NCBI GenBank assembly: GCA_964577255.1
Contig: CAZNYM010000023.1
Span: 1-28,348, forward strand
Source: Micavibrio_C sp964577255
GTDB taxonomy: Bacteria > Pseudomonadota > Alphaproteobacteria > Micavibrionales > Micavibrionaceae
DNA length: 28,348 nucleotides
Direction: 5' to 3'
Part shown: in pieces, positions 1-6,917 of the stretch
Numbering within the stretch: position 1 is the stretch's first letter
How the letters are laid out: each line of letters begins with the position of its first letter
The notes under the pieces: model-generated
What the model saw: only the letters and a program-made list of their open reading frames with translations
What the model was told of the DNA's origin: nothing
Databases searched by the model: none
Made by a program: the position numbers and the translations under genes

Positions 1-1003
1 CTGCAGCATCGGGAGGGCTGTCCGGCGGGACGGCGCCCCAGTCCTGGCTGACGGCGGCCGGGCGCGTGAGAGCGGTCGCGAGCCGCCGCCGGACCCGGGC
101 GGCGGGGGTTTCCTCATGCTGCGCGGCCGGCCACGGTGCCACGGCGTCGCGTTCCCTTCCCAGCACAGCCAGAAGCCCCTTGAGCGCGTATTGCGGGTGC
201 GGCGGGTCGACCGCGTTCCAGCCGTCTTCGTCCAGGTCGCGGTCAAGGCCGGGAAGTACCACCCGGCCGCCCGGCATGTCGGCCACCACCCGCAGCAAAG
301 CGGCGGCGGCCGGGATCGAGCCGGTGATGCCCGCGGCCACCACCGGATGCGGCGGCGGGCTTTCCTGCCACAGCGCGGCCTGGATTTCCAGCAGCCGGTT
401 GCGGTGCAGGGCCTTGTCGGTCATCCCTGCCTCCTGCAGCAAAGCAGGCCAGGCGGAAGAGAGGATTTCCAGGAACCGCACTGTCACCTGCCAATGCTGC
501 GCCAGATCCTGATAGCCGCCGCCATAGCCGCCCGCCGCCTGCACCAGCTCGGGCAGGTCCTCGAGCCGGCAGTTCTCGGTATGGATCTCGTCAAGGAACT
601 GCCCGAGCTGCCGCGCCAGCACCAGCGCCTCGGGGAATCCCTGCGTGAAATCGGGCCGCTTCATGATCAAGCGGGCCAGCATGATCTGACGGGTCTGCTC
701 GCCGACCGGCGGCGGCAGGGGCAGTTCGGGCGCGCCGGGATTGTGCAGCAAAAGCTCGTCCTCGGCGACATCGGCCAGCGGCTGCAGACGCGGCAGGATC
801 AGGGGTTTTCCGGCGCTCAGCTGTAAAAAAGCATCCTGCAGCGTGCGGCAGGCGCGCCGCGTGGGTAGCAGCAGGTGATAATGCGCCAGCGCCAGCGGGT
901 CGCTCGCGGTTTCCTGCAGCAAGCCCCCCGCCAGCGCGCGCGCGAACGGCACACCCACCGGGATGGTGAAAACGCTAGGGACGGGTGCGGGAGACGGGGC
1001 CAT
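1..1003 (-). CDS. addB: AddB, double-strand break repair helicase-nuclease subunit (N-terminal part, runs off window)
   Basis: I translated this by hand from the ATG at 1003 to the window edge: 334 codons without a stop. The N-terminus reads like alphaproteobacterial AddB, with a short lead (VFTIPVGVPFARALAGGLL), then DPLALAHYHLLLPTRRACRTL, the conserved beginning of the degenerate UvrD-like helicase domain. AddB pairs with AddA to resect double-strand breaks for RecA loading. The C-terminal nuclease domain lies outside the window. The start overlaps the end of the upstream nucleotidyltransferase gene by 29 bases, which suggests translational coupling in one operon with tsaE. addA would be expected next. 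Identity is inferred from motif and gene order. Confidence 0.85.
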   Translation of the reverse strand, partial: MAPSPAPVPSVFTIPVGVPFARALAGGLLQETASDPLALAHYHLLLPTRRACRTLQDAFLQLSAGKPLILPRLQPLADVAEDELLLHNPGAPELPLPPPVGEQTRQIMLARLIMKRPDFTQGFPEALVLARQLGQFLDEIHTENCRLEDLPELVQAAGGYGGGYQDLAQHWQVTVRFLEILSSAWPALLQEAGMTDKALHRNRLLEIQAALWQESPPPHPVVAAGITGSIPAAAALLRVVADMPGGRVVLPGLDRDLDEDGWNAVDPPHPQYALKGLLAVLGRERDAVAPWPAAQHEETPAARVRRRLATALTRPAAVSQDWGAVPPDSPPDAA

Positions 1004-1733
1004 GATAACCTGCCTCGCGCGCCGCGAAATGGGCGTTGGTGCGCTCCCAGTCCTGTGGCGTGGTGATGTGGTGCCAGGCGCCGTCATGCACGAGGCCGAA
1101 CAGGCGCCCCTGCCGCTCGGCGGCGTCGAACAGATCGAGGAAAGAGAAGGCGCTGCCCGCCGCGCGGCCGTTGAAAATGCTGCGGCGGCAGAGGCGGGTG
1201 CTGGTGAACATGTGCGTGCCGGAACGGTCGCGGCTGCGGGCGCAGCGCCCATCGGCGCCGATGGTATAGTCGCCGATGCCGGGGGTCAGGGTCATTTTCT
1301 CGACCGGCTGCAGCAAAAGCAAGATGTCCATGCGGTCCTCGTCCCACGCCGCGGCCAGCCGGGCGAAGGGATTGCCGCCCGGCCCGTCCTCGAGGAACGA
1401 ATCGCCGCTGACGACGAAAAACGGGTCGCCCTTTACCAGTTCAAGCCCGTTGAAGACGCCGCCGCCGGTGTCGAGCAGGGTTTCCTCGGCCGAGATCTTC
1501 GGCCGGCGCGGGCCCCGCCGGTCGGCCAGATGGGCGCGGATGGCATCTCCCAGGTGATGAATGTTGAGGGTGATATCGCCGACGCCCGCCGCTTCCAGTC
1601 CGGCCATCACCCGGTCGAGGATAGGCACGCCGCCTACGGGCACCAAAGGCTTGGGCAGCGCATCCGTCAGCGGGCGCAGGCGTTCGCCCCGCCCGGCCGC
1701 GGTGATGAAGGCGCTTTTGAAGGGATGGATCAT
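975..1733 (-). CDS. murU: MurU-like sugar-1-phosphate nucleotidyltransferase
   Basis: A 252-residue nucleotidyltransferase. The NTP-binding signature near residues 12-36 is clear (AAGRGERLRPLTDALPKPLV), followed by TLLDTGGGVFNGLELV and the metal-site region FVVSGDSF. In this neighbourhood the family is normally MurU, which makes UDP-MurNAc from MurNAc-1-phosphate in cell-wall recycling; mannose-1-phosphate guanylyltransferases look very similar, so the substrate is inferred. I chose the ATG at 1733 (MIHPFKSAF) over a TTG at 1769 that would overlap tsaE; the ATG leaves a 10-base gap. The kinase gene amgK, usually between tsaE and murU, is absent here. Confidence 0.72.
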   Translation of the reverse strand: MIHPFKSAFITAAGRGERLRPLTDALPKPLVPVGGVPILDRVMAGLEAAGVGDITLNIHHLGDAIRAHLADRRGPRRPKISAEETLLDTGGGVFNGLELVKGDPFFVVSGDSFLEDGPGGNPFARLAAAWDEDRMDILLLLQPVEKMTLTPGIGDYTIGADGRCARSRDRSGTHMFTSTRLCRRSIFNGRAAGSAFSFLDLFDAAERQGRLFGLVHDGAWHHITTPQDWERTNAHFAAREAGYHGPVSRTRP

Positions 1734-1743
1734 GGCCGTCAGA

Positions 1744-2178
1744 CTAGCCCGCGAGACCCGTGATAGCAATATGTCTTTGCCCGGCAGCGGCCACGGAAAA
1801 GGTGATCAGTGCGGCGCCGGCGGGGCACAGCGACCCCAGGCGCTCGGGCCATTCGACCAGGCACAAGGGCGCGCTCAGCGCCTCCTCCCAGCCCAGTTCG
1901 TAAACGTCTTCCGGCCGCTCAAGGCGGTAGAGGTCGAAATGCCAGAGCGTTCCCGCCGGCATGTCGTAGGTCTGCACCAGGGTGAAGGTGGGGCTCGGCA
2001 CCTCAAGCGCCGGATTGCTGCACAAGGCGCGGATCAGCGCGCGGGCGAACAGCGTCTTGCCGGCGCCCAGGGGGCCCTGCAGCAGCAGCAGGCGCGGCCT
2101 GTCGAAACGCAAGCCCGCCGCCAGGCGGGCGGCCAGGCGGGCGGTGTCGTCGTCGCTGCGGCTGGTCAGGGTCTCCAT
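1744..2178 (-). CDS. tsaE: TsaE, tRNA threonylcarbamoyladenosine biosynthesis ATPase
   Basis: A 144-residue P-loop ATPase that works with TsaB and TsaD to make t6A37 in ANN-decoding tRNAs. The Walker A motif is GPLGAGKT at residues 35-42. It is followed by SPTFTLVQTYD, HFDLYRLERPEDVYELGWEE and LCLVEWPERLG, all hallmarks of the family. An open frame continues upstream to 2442, but the extra residues are not family-like and overlap the divergent gene at 2237, so the ATG at 2178 (METLTSRSDD) is preferred and gives the normal length. It heads the tsaE-murU-addB run. Confidence 0.93.
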   Translation of the reverse strand: METLTSRSDDDTARLAARLAAGLRFDRPRLLLLQGPLGAGKTLFARALIRALCSNPALEVPSPTFTLVQTYDMPAGTLWHFDLYRLERPEDVYELGWEEALSAPLCLVEWPERLGSLCPAGAALITFSVAAAGQRHIAITGLAG

Positions 2179-2223
2179 GCGCCGACCCTCGCAAAATTCC
2201 GCCACCGCCGCAAGCGGCGATGC

Positions 2224-2229
2224 TATACT
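2224..2229 (+). promoter_or_regulatory. Candidate -10 box giving a leaderless transcript
   Basis: TATACT lies 7 bases before the ATG at 2237, so transcription would begin at or next to the start codon. No convincing -35 is visible in the GC-rich sequence upstream, and no Shine-Dalgarno sequence would be needed. Weak evidence alone, but the same geometry recurs at 15632 and 22790. Confidence 0.3.
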
Positions 2230-2236
2230 CGCGGGC

Positions 2237-2638
2237 ATGAGGATGACGGTTTTTCTGATAGCGCTCTGGCTTGCGGCGCTGCCCGCCGCGGCGCAGGGCC
2301 TGCGCGAACCGGTGGCGGAAGGCGAAGTGACCTTCGAACCGCAATGCTTCATGCTGGTCAACGATGCGCCGTACGCCATGCGCGGCAGCATCATCAGCAA
2401 CTTCTTCACCAACCGCGAGGGCGTGCGCGCCCGGCACAACATGAATTTCCGCCTTGAAAGCGGGGAGCAGCAGCAGGTCTGCTCGACCGGCCCGTTCTAT
2501 GACGGGCGCATGCTGTATCTCGTGCTGCGCGAATCGCTGCCGGTGTTCTCGTGCCTGACCCGCGTCGACGGCCCGGTGAAGATCGAAGGCTATGTCGACA
2601 CCGCCGGCCGGCGGCACACCAAAGCGGTTTGTCTGTAG
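2237..2638 (+). CDS. Small secreted protein of unknown function
   Basis: A 133-residue protein with a clear signal peptide: MRMTVFLIALWLAALPAAAQ, with likely cleavage after AAAQ or AAA. The mature part of about 113 residues has four cysteines (in QCFML, QVCSTG, FSCLTR and the C-terminal AVCL), suggesting two disulfides in the periplasm. I do not recognise a named family. The ATG at 2237 is used because it opens directly onto the signal peptide; an alternative in-frame ATG is at 2243. It diverges from tsaE with only 58 bases between them. Codon use is GC-rich like the housekeeping genes, unlike the next gene downstream. Confidence 0.72.
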   Translation: MRMTVFLIALWLAALPAAAQGLREPVAEGEVTFEPQCFMLVNDAPYAMRGSIISNFFTNREGVRARHNMNFRLESGEQQQVCSTGPFYDGRMLYLVLRESLPVFSCLTRVDGPVKIEGYVDTAGRRHTKAVCL

Positions 2639-2658
2639 GGGACGGAAATTTTGGAGAA

Positions 2659-3396
2659 ATGAAAAGAAGTTTCTTCATAATCGTATTGCTGCTGCTCGCC
2701 GTCGCGGTGTTTGAATTTTCTCCGGTGGTGGAGAAGGCCCAGGCTTACGTATCTCTGGCAAACTATGAGAACGCGCAAACGCCGTGCCAGACCCTTCTGA
2801 CCGACCGGCCGTGGTACGGAAAACTGAATCACTGGTTTTTCGCGTGGCTGGTTTTTGTGCCAGCTCTGATTTTTTCCGTTTCTCCCTCCGCGCCGGCCTG
2901 GATGCGCGGTGGACGGATCATCGTCGCGGCGGGCGTTTGCTATGCGCTGATGAATCTGGCGGTTCATTTACAGTGGGATATCCGCAACGCGCCTTTTCGT
3001 GAAGATCCTTTTCATCCCAATCCCGCAAACGGCTGGCGGATGGATTGCGCCGATTATGCCGGCGACGGGTTCAGTTATATGATCGCCGCGCTTTCCGCGT
3101 GGATCCCGGCCTGTATATATACGGGTCTTTGTCTGCTTGTCTGGTGTTCTTATCACCGCCGGTTTTCAAAAGAGATAACAGCGGAATATAAAAGCGATAT
3201 CGTGACGCGTATACTTTTCTGGGGACTGAAAGTTTATTTAATCATGATCTTTGTTTATATTTTTATTTTTGTGGTTTTTATAGCCTATGGATTTCTTATG
3301 AAGGATTTTTTATTTCACCCACCAATATTGGGATTTATTACGGAGTTACTTATTAGACCTTTGTTTATTCCATTTGAAACATTCACCTATAGCTAG
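2659..3396 (+). CDS. Multi-pass membrane protein of unknown function, possible immunity protein
   Basis: A 245-residue protein with about five hydrophobic segments: residues 3-20, 58-75, 84-103, 138-163 and 184-213. The first could be a signal anchor. A loop between segments 3 and 4 holds two cysteine/aspartate-rich stretches. I recognise no family. GGAG sits just before the ATG at 2659. The last third is markedly AT-rich compared with its surroundings, which suggests recent acquisition together with the gene at 3393-4349. The two genes converge and their stop codons overlap by two bases (TAG at 3394-3396 against TAG at 3393-3395 on the other strand). A membrane immunity role against that putative toxin is inference only. 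Confidence 0.7.
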   Translation: MKRSFFIIVLLLLAVAVFEFSPVVEKAQAYVSLANYENAQTPCQTLLTDRPWYGKLNHWFFAWLVFVPALIFSVSPSAPAWMRGGRIIVAAGVCYALMNLAVHLQWDIRNAPFREDPFHPNPANGWRMDCADYAGDGFSYMIAALSAWIPACIYTGLCLLVWCSYHRRFSKEITAEYKSDIVTRILFWGLKVYLIMIFVYIFIFVVFIAYGFLMKDFLFHPPILGFITELLIRPLFIPFETFTYS

Positions 3397-4349
3397 GCTT
3401 TTTTATTGATTTTGATGCTTCCCGTTAAGTGCGTTTTCCATTGATCTGTAATGCGGAAATAGGTTCCACCACCGTCGGTTAATTTCACTACCCAAGGAGG
3501 TGCCGCACCTGGATCGGAGGTGCCAAATAAAAATTTTCTCTGGCGAATATTTCCTGGATCTGTAAACAAATCATCGTATTCGTAATCAACAATAGCCTGA
3601 ATAGAGAGAATATTTTCATTCCGGAAGACAGTTCCTTCTGTTTTAGTTCGTATGGTTCCGCCGCCAAAAACCCAGAAAACTTCGCCGAGTTGCGGGTATG
3701 ATGTATCAGTGGTGTAAACCAGTTTTCCTGATTTGATCTCGCGCATTTTGTCAGTGACCTGGTCTTCAACACGGTGAAACATGATTTCCTGTGCCTTTTC
3801 GATGATGGCGCCAAGATAGCCCGTCTGTGAAAGCGTGATAGTCTTGCCTTTGCCCAAATAAAAATGTTTTGCAAAATCTTCCTCGGTCCATTTTCTGGCG
3901 GCATCTTTTACTTCGCTGATAAGTTCCTGGTGTAGGCCTTCAATCTGATTCACGGGTTCCGCCCAGCAGCGGCAGTTGAATTCTTCGCCGGGATTAAGAA
4001 CATCGCTCCACTTACGGATAGTGCGGTTGAACTCGGCATGTGAATTCCGTACACGGTCGTCTTCCACTGTGCGCCAGATATATTGCCCTTCCGGAGTTTT
4101 CGATGTCTCCTTGTTCAAGGCGCGGATGGTTTCATCATCGGGTTTTGCTGCGCCGTTTGCGGAAAGACTGTGATCTTTCTGAAACGCTTTTAGGGCGGCG
4201 AATACATCCGCATCGGGAATGCCGGTGATGCCGGTTTTCTCATAGGGCTGATAATAGCCAAGGCGGTTGAGGGCTTTTTTCATTTGTTTAACGTCAAATT
4301 CGTCCACTTTGCCGTTGGCGGCAAAGGGCCGGGAAAGTTTTATTTTCAT
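3393..4349 (-). CDS. Peptidoglycan-binding domain / MuF-like phage protein with unassigned C-terminal domain
   Basis: A 318-residue protein read from the ATG at 4349 (MKIKLSRPFA). Residues about 16-80 form a PG_binding_1-type domain (VKQMKKALNRLGYY, then FAALKAFQKDHSL and a D-E-T-I-x-A-L-N end). Residues 90-131 match the C-terminal signature of the phage Mu gpF / SPP1 gp7 minor head family: YIWRTVEDDRVRNSHAEF, then W and NCRCWAEP. Residues 132-318 (Gly/aromatic-rich, with GEVFWVFGGGTI and YFRITDQWK) match nothing I can name. PG-binding plus MuF is known from alphaproteobacterial phage-derived proteins, and MuF fusions to C-terminal toxins are an established phage polymorphic-toxin format, so an effector role is a reasonable inference. 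The gene is AT-rich relative to its neighbours and is inserted between divL and tsaE. Confidence 0.72.
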   Translation of the reverse strand: MKIKLSRPFAANGKVDEFDVKQMKKALNRLGYYQPYEKTGITGIPDADVFAALKAFQKDHSLSANGAAKPDDETIRALNKETSKTPEGQYIWRTVEDDRVRNSHAEFNRTIRKWSDVLNPGEEFNCRCWAEPVNQIEGLHQELISEVKDAARKWTEEDFAKHFYLGKGKTITLSQTGYLGAIIEKAQEIMFHRVEDQVTDKMREIKSGKLVYTTDTSYPQLGEVFWVFGGGTIRTKTEGTVFRNENILSIQAIVDYEYDDLFTDPGNIRQRKFLFGTSDPGAAPPWVVKLTDGGGTYFRITDQWKTHLTGSIKINKKA

Positions 4350-4376
4350 GGGTTTCTCGGGAGGTTGATGAAATGG

Positions 4377-4400
4377 AAAAAGCCCCCTGCGGGGGCTTTT
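4377..4400 (-). terminator. Perfect 10-bp hairpin with T-tract in the leader of the MuF-like gene
   Basis: AAAAGCCCCC-TGC-GGGGGCTTTT is a perfect 10-bp stem with a 3-base loop. Read on the minus strand it is followed by TTTTTCC, a good intrinsic terminator. It lies downstream of divL but only 28 bases before the ATG at 4349, so it also sits inside the leader of the next gene. The A/T symmetry means it could act on both strands. Confidence 0.8.
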
Positions 4401-4404
4401 GTGC

Positions 4405-4420
4405 GGACACATCTGTGCCC
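4405..4420 (-). other. Leader hairpin upstream of the MuF-like gene
   Basis: GGACAC-ATCT-GTGCCC forms a 6-bp stem (one G-U pair in RNA) with a 4-base loop. It begins 9 bases after the -10-like box at 4430-4435 on the minus strand and directly precedes the terminator hairpin. The same spacing is seen at 21923-21939. Confidence 0.45.
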
Positions 4421-4429
4421 TTTATGGGG

Positions 4430-4461
4430 ATTATATTCCTATATTATATCCCGGATGTCAA
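4430..4461 (-). promoter_or_regulatory. Candidate promoter of the MuF-like gene
   Basis: On the minus strand TTGACA (4456-4461) overlaps the divL stop codon: its TGA is the stop. TATAAT boxes follow at 4443-4448 and 4430-4435. Spacing from TTGACA to the second is 20 bases, longer than ideal. The AT-rich stretch between GGG and CCC (4425-4452) has partial dyad symmetry and could be an operator. The gene would then be transcribed independently of divL through the two hairpins. Confidence 0.4.
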
Positions 4462-6791
4462 GATTTGAGTTTGTCCTGCGTATGTCCGCGGATGGCAGGC
4501 AGGACCAGCGTGACGGTGGTGCCGCGCTCTTCGGCGCTGTCGAGCTCGACCGTGCCGCCGTGCAGCTCGGCGATGGTTTTCACGAGCGTCAGGCCCAGCC
4601 CCGCGCCCCGGGTGCCGGTCCGGCTGCCGGCGGCGCTGGTGCCGGTGGGGGCGCTGCCCGCGCGCTCGAAGGGCTGGAAGATGCGTTCCCGGTCGGCGGG
4701 CGCGATGCCGGGTCCCGTGTCCGCGACCGACAGGCGCACGGTCTTGCCGTTGCGCGCGGCCGCCAGGGTGATGGTGCCGCCCGCCGGGGTGAAGGCGATG
4801 GCGTTGCGGATCAGGTTCAGGATCACCTGTTTGAGGCGGCGTTCGTCGGCGTCGAGCGTGCCGATATCGGGCGGGCAGACCAGGCGCACGTTGATGCGCT
4901 CCTTGCCCGCCCAGTCGCGGGTGAGGTCGTACAGCCCGTGCAGGATGTCGCCAATAGAGACATTGTTGAAATTAAGCGTCATATAACCGGCTTCGATGGT
5001 CGCCAGATCAAGGATATCGTCGATCAGGCTGACCAGCTTGGCGCCCGCTTCCTGGATGTCGCCGGTATATTCCTGCTGCCTTGCGTTCATGGGCCCGAAA
5101 TACTGGTGCTGCAGGATTTCGGCAAACCCCATGATGGCGTTGAGCGGCGTGCGCAGCTGGTAGGAGACGTTGGCGAGGAAGTCAAGCTTCAGGCGCTCGG
5201 CGGTCTCAAGCGCAGCATTTTTCTCGCGCAGGGCGGCCTCGACCCGGGCCTTGTCCGTTATGTCGGTGTGGGTGACCAGCACCCCGCCGTCGGGCAGCGG
5301 CATGGCCGACCAGGCTATTTTGCTGCCGTCGGCGCGCGCCATTTCGCCCTCGCGCATGTTGCGCTCGAGGCACTGGCGGACCAGGGTTTCGCGCGCGTCG
5401 CCCCAGGCGGCGGGGGTGAAGCCGTCTTTGAGCTTGTCCACCAGGCGGTTGATGTGCGGCTGGCCGTCGAGATCCTCGGGGTGCAGCGACCACAGGCTGG
5501 CGAAGGAGGGGTTCCAGAGTTTCAGGCGCCCGTCGCCGCCGAACGCCGCGACGCCTTCGCTGAGGTTGTCGAGCGTTTCCTTCTGTACGGCGATAAGGGT
5601 GTTGTAGGAGGATTCCAGCTCCAGGCGGCTCGTCACGTCCTCGAAAGTCAGCATCAGCCCGCCCATCGGGTGCGGCACCGCCAGCATGCGCAGCGCAGCG
5701 CCGCTCGGAAGATAGAGCATGTCCTCGTGCGGGCCGATCAGCCCGGTGAACATGTTGAGCCAGCCGTTCTTGAACTTGCGGAAGTCGGCCTGCTCGGGCA
5801 GGCGGCGCATCTCGCGCAGCTTCTCCATCATGTCGCCCAGGCGGGGGCGCGTGTTGAGATACTGATCCTCGAGATCCCACAATTGCGCAAACGCGGAGTT
5901 GTAGAATTCCAGCACCTGATCGGCGTTGAAGAGGCCGATGGCGGTGCCGAGCTGCTCTAGCAGCTCCTTATACGCGGCGGTGTAGCGCTTGAGCTCGTTT
6001 TCAAGCTCTTCCGTGCGCGTGACGTCCTGCGCCAGCCCCAGCGTTCCGCCACCCGCGCGCGGCACTTCGCTTACCAGCATTCTTTTGCGTTGGCCGCCCG
6101 CGATGATGTGCGCCTCGGTGCTGACCGTCTCCTTGCGTTCGAGCGCTTCCTGCGCCAGCGCCCGGCCGGGCAGTTTCAAAAGCGCGTTGCCTTTCTTCAG
6201 ACCCTTGAACGACAGCTCGCGCTGCTCGGCGATCACGCTTGCGGGCGAGGCTTCGAGCGCCTGGGCGTAAGCGCGGTTGCACCAGGAGATGTCGGTGCGC
6301 TCGTCTCGCAGCCATAAAGGCAAAGGCAGCTGGTCGAGGGTTTTCTGCAGCCTGTTGCGCTCGTCCTCGGCGTTCTGGCGCGCCTGCGCCGCTACGTCCT
6401 GGTCGCGTGCGCTCGCGCTCACGTCGCGGGCCCAGAGAATGTCGTAGCCCTGGCCCCGCCGTCCGGTGATTTCAATCTGGCGCGCATCTGCTGCCGTGCG
6501 CACGGTCAGGCTAAAACCAGTACCTTCGGCGCGCAGGCGTTCATAGAGTCCCTCAAGCGCCGCCGCATCGGCGGCACGCAGGGCGCCCGCCAGATCGTCG
6601 AAGCCGCGCAGCGCGTCGCGCGATAAAAGCGCAGCAAAGCCGGGGCTGTAAGCCAGTGCGCCGTCGGCGGCGAAACCGCAATATTCCAGGGGGCAGGCGG
6701 CCAAAAACGCCTCGAGCCGCGCGATATCCTCCCGGCCCGGGGGGCGGGAAAGCAAAGGCAGCGGCAGGGACAGAAGGCGCTTGGGCGACAT
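4458..6791 (-). CDS. divL: DivL-type PAS sensor kinase with tyrosine in the H-box
   Basis: A 777-residue cytoplasmic PAS-containing kinase. Degenerate PAS regions fill roughly residues 25-515, including LDQLPLPLWLRDE near 152 and LDNLSEGVAAFGGDGRLKLW near 407. The dimerisation/H-box at 536-552 reads LKLDFLANVSYQLRTPLN: residue 544 is Tyr where the phospho-accepting His would be. The ATPase boxes are intact: N-box NLIRNAIAFTP (659-669), G1 DTGPGIAP (691-698), G2 GAGLGLTLVK (729-738). This is the DivL signature; Caulobacter DivL, of about the same length, has Tyr550 there and controls the CckA-CtrA pathway together with DivK. Placement by ahcY and tsaE also fits divL. Start ATG 6791 (MSPKRLLSLP). 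A terminator lies 58 bases after the stop. Confidence 0.85.
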   Translation of the reverse strand: MSPKRLLSLPLPLLSRPPGREDIARLEAFLAACPLEYCGFAADGALAYSPGFAALLSRDALRGFDDLAGALRAADAAALEGLYERLRAEGTGFSLTVRTAADARQIEITGRRGQGYDILWARDVSASARDQDVAAQARQNAEDERNRLQKTLDQLPLPLWLRDERTDISWCNRAYAQALEASPASVIAEQRELSFKGLKKGNALLKLPGRALAQEALERKETVSTEAHIIAGGQRKRMLVSEVPRAGGGTLGLAQDVTRTEELENELKRYTAAYKELLEQLGTAIGLFNADQVLEFYNSAFAQLWDLEDQYLNTRPRLGDMMEKLREMRRLPEQADFRKFKNGWLNMFTGLIGPHEDMLYLPSGAALRMLAVPHPMGGLMLTFEDVTSRLELESSYNTLIAVQKETLDNLSEGVAAFGGDGRLKLWNPSFASLWSLHPEDLDGQPHINRLVDKLKDGFTPAAWGDARETLVRQCLERNMREGEMARADGSKIAWSAMPLPDGGVLVTHTDITDKARVEAALREKNAALETAERLKLDFLANVSYQLRTPLNAIMGFAEILQHQYFGPMNARQQEYTGDIQEAGAKLVSLIDDILDLATIEAGYMTLNFNNVSIGDILHGLYDLTRDWAGKERINVRLVCPPDIGTLDADERRLKQVILNLIRNAIAFTPAGGTITLAAARNGKTVRLSVADTGPGIAPADRERIFQPFERAGSAPTGTSAAGSRTGTRGAGLGLTLVKTIAELHGGTVELDSAEERGTTVTLVLPAIRGHTQDKLKS

Positions 6792-6917
6792 GACAGGGCA
6801 GTGTAGCCGCGCGCCGCCGTTTATTCAAATGCGCTTTCACGTAAAAGCTTGTTTCTTGACTCGGCGCGGCGAACGCGCTTGAGTGGAAAAAAACAAGATA
6901 AAACAGGGAGATCATCT

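Noticed and set aside
4284..5960. Long plus-strand open frame opposite divL
   Set aside because: It is a GC-rich shadow of divL, with no recognisable motif, and the minus strand has full kinase motifs.
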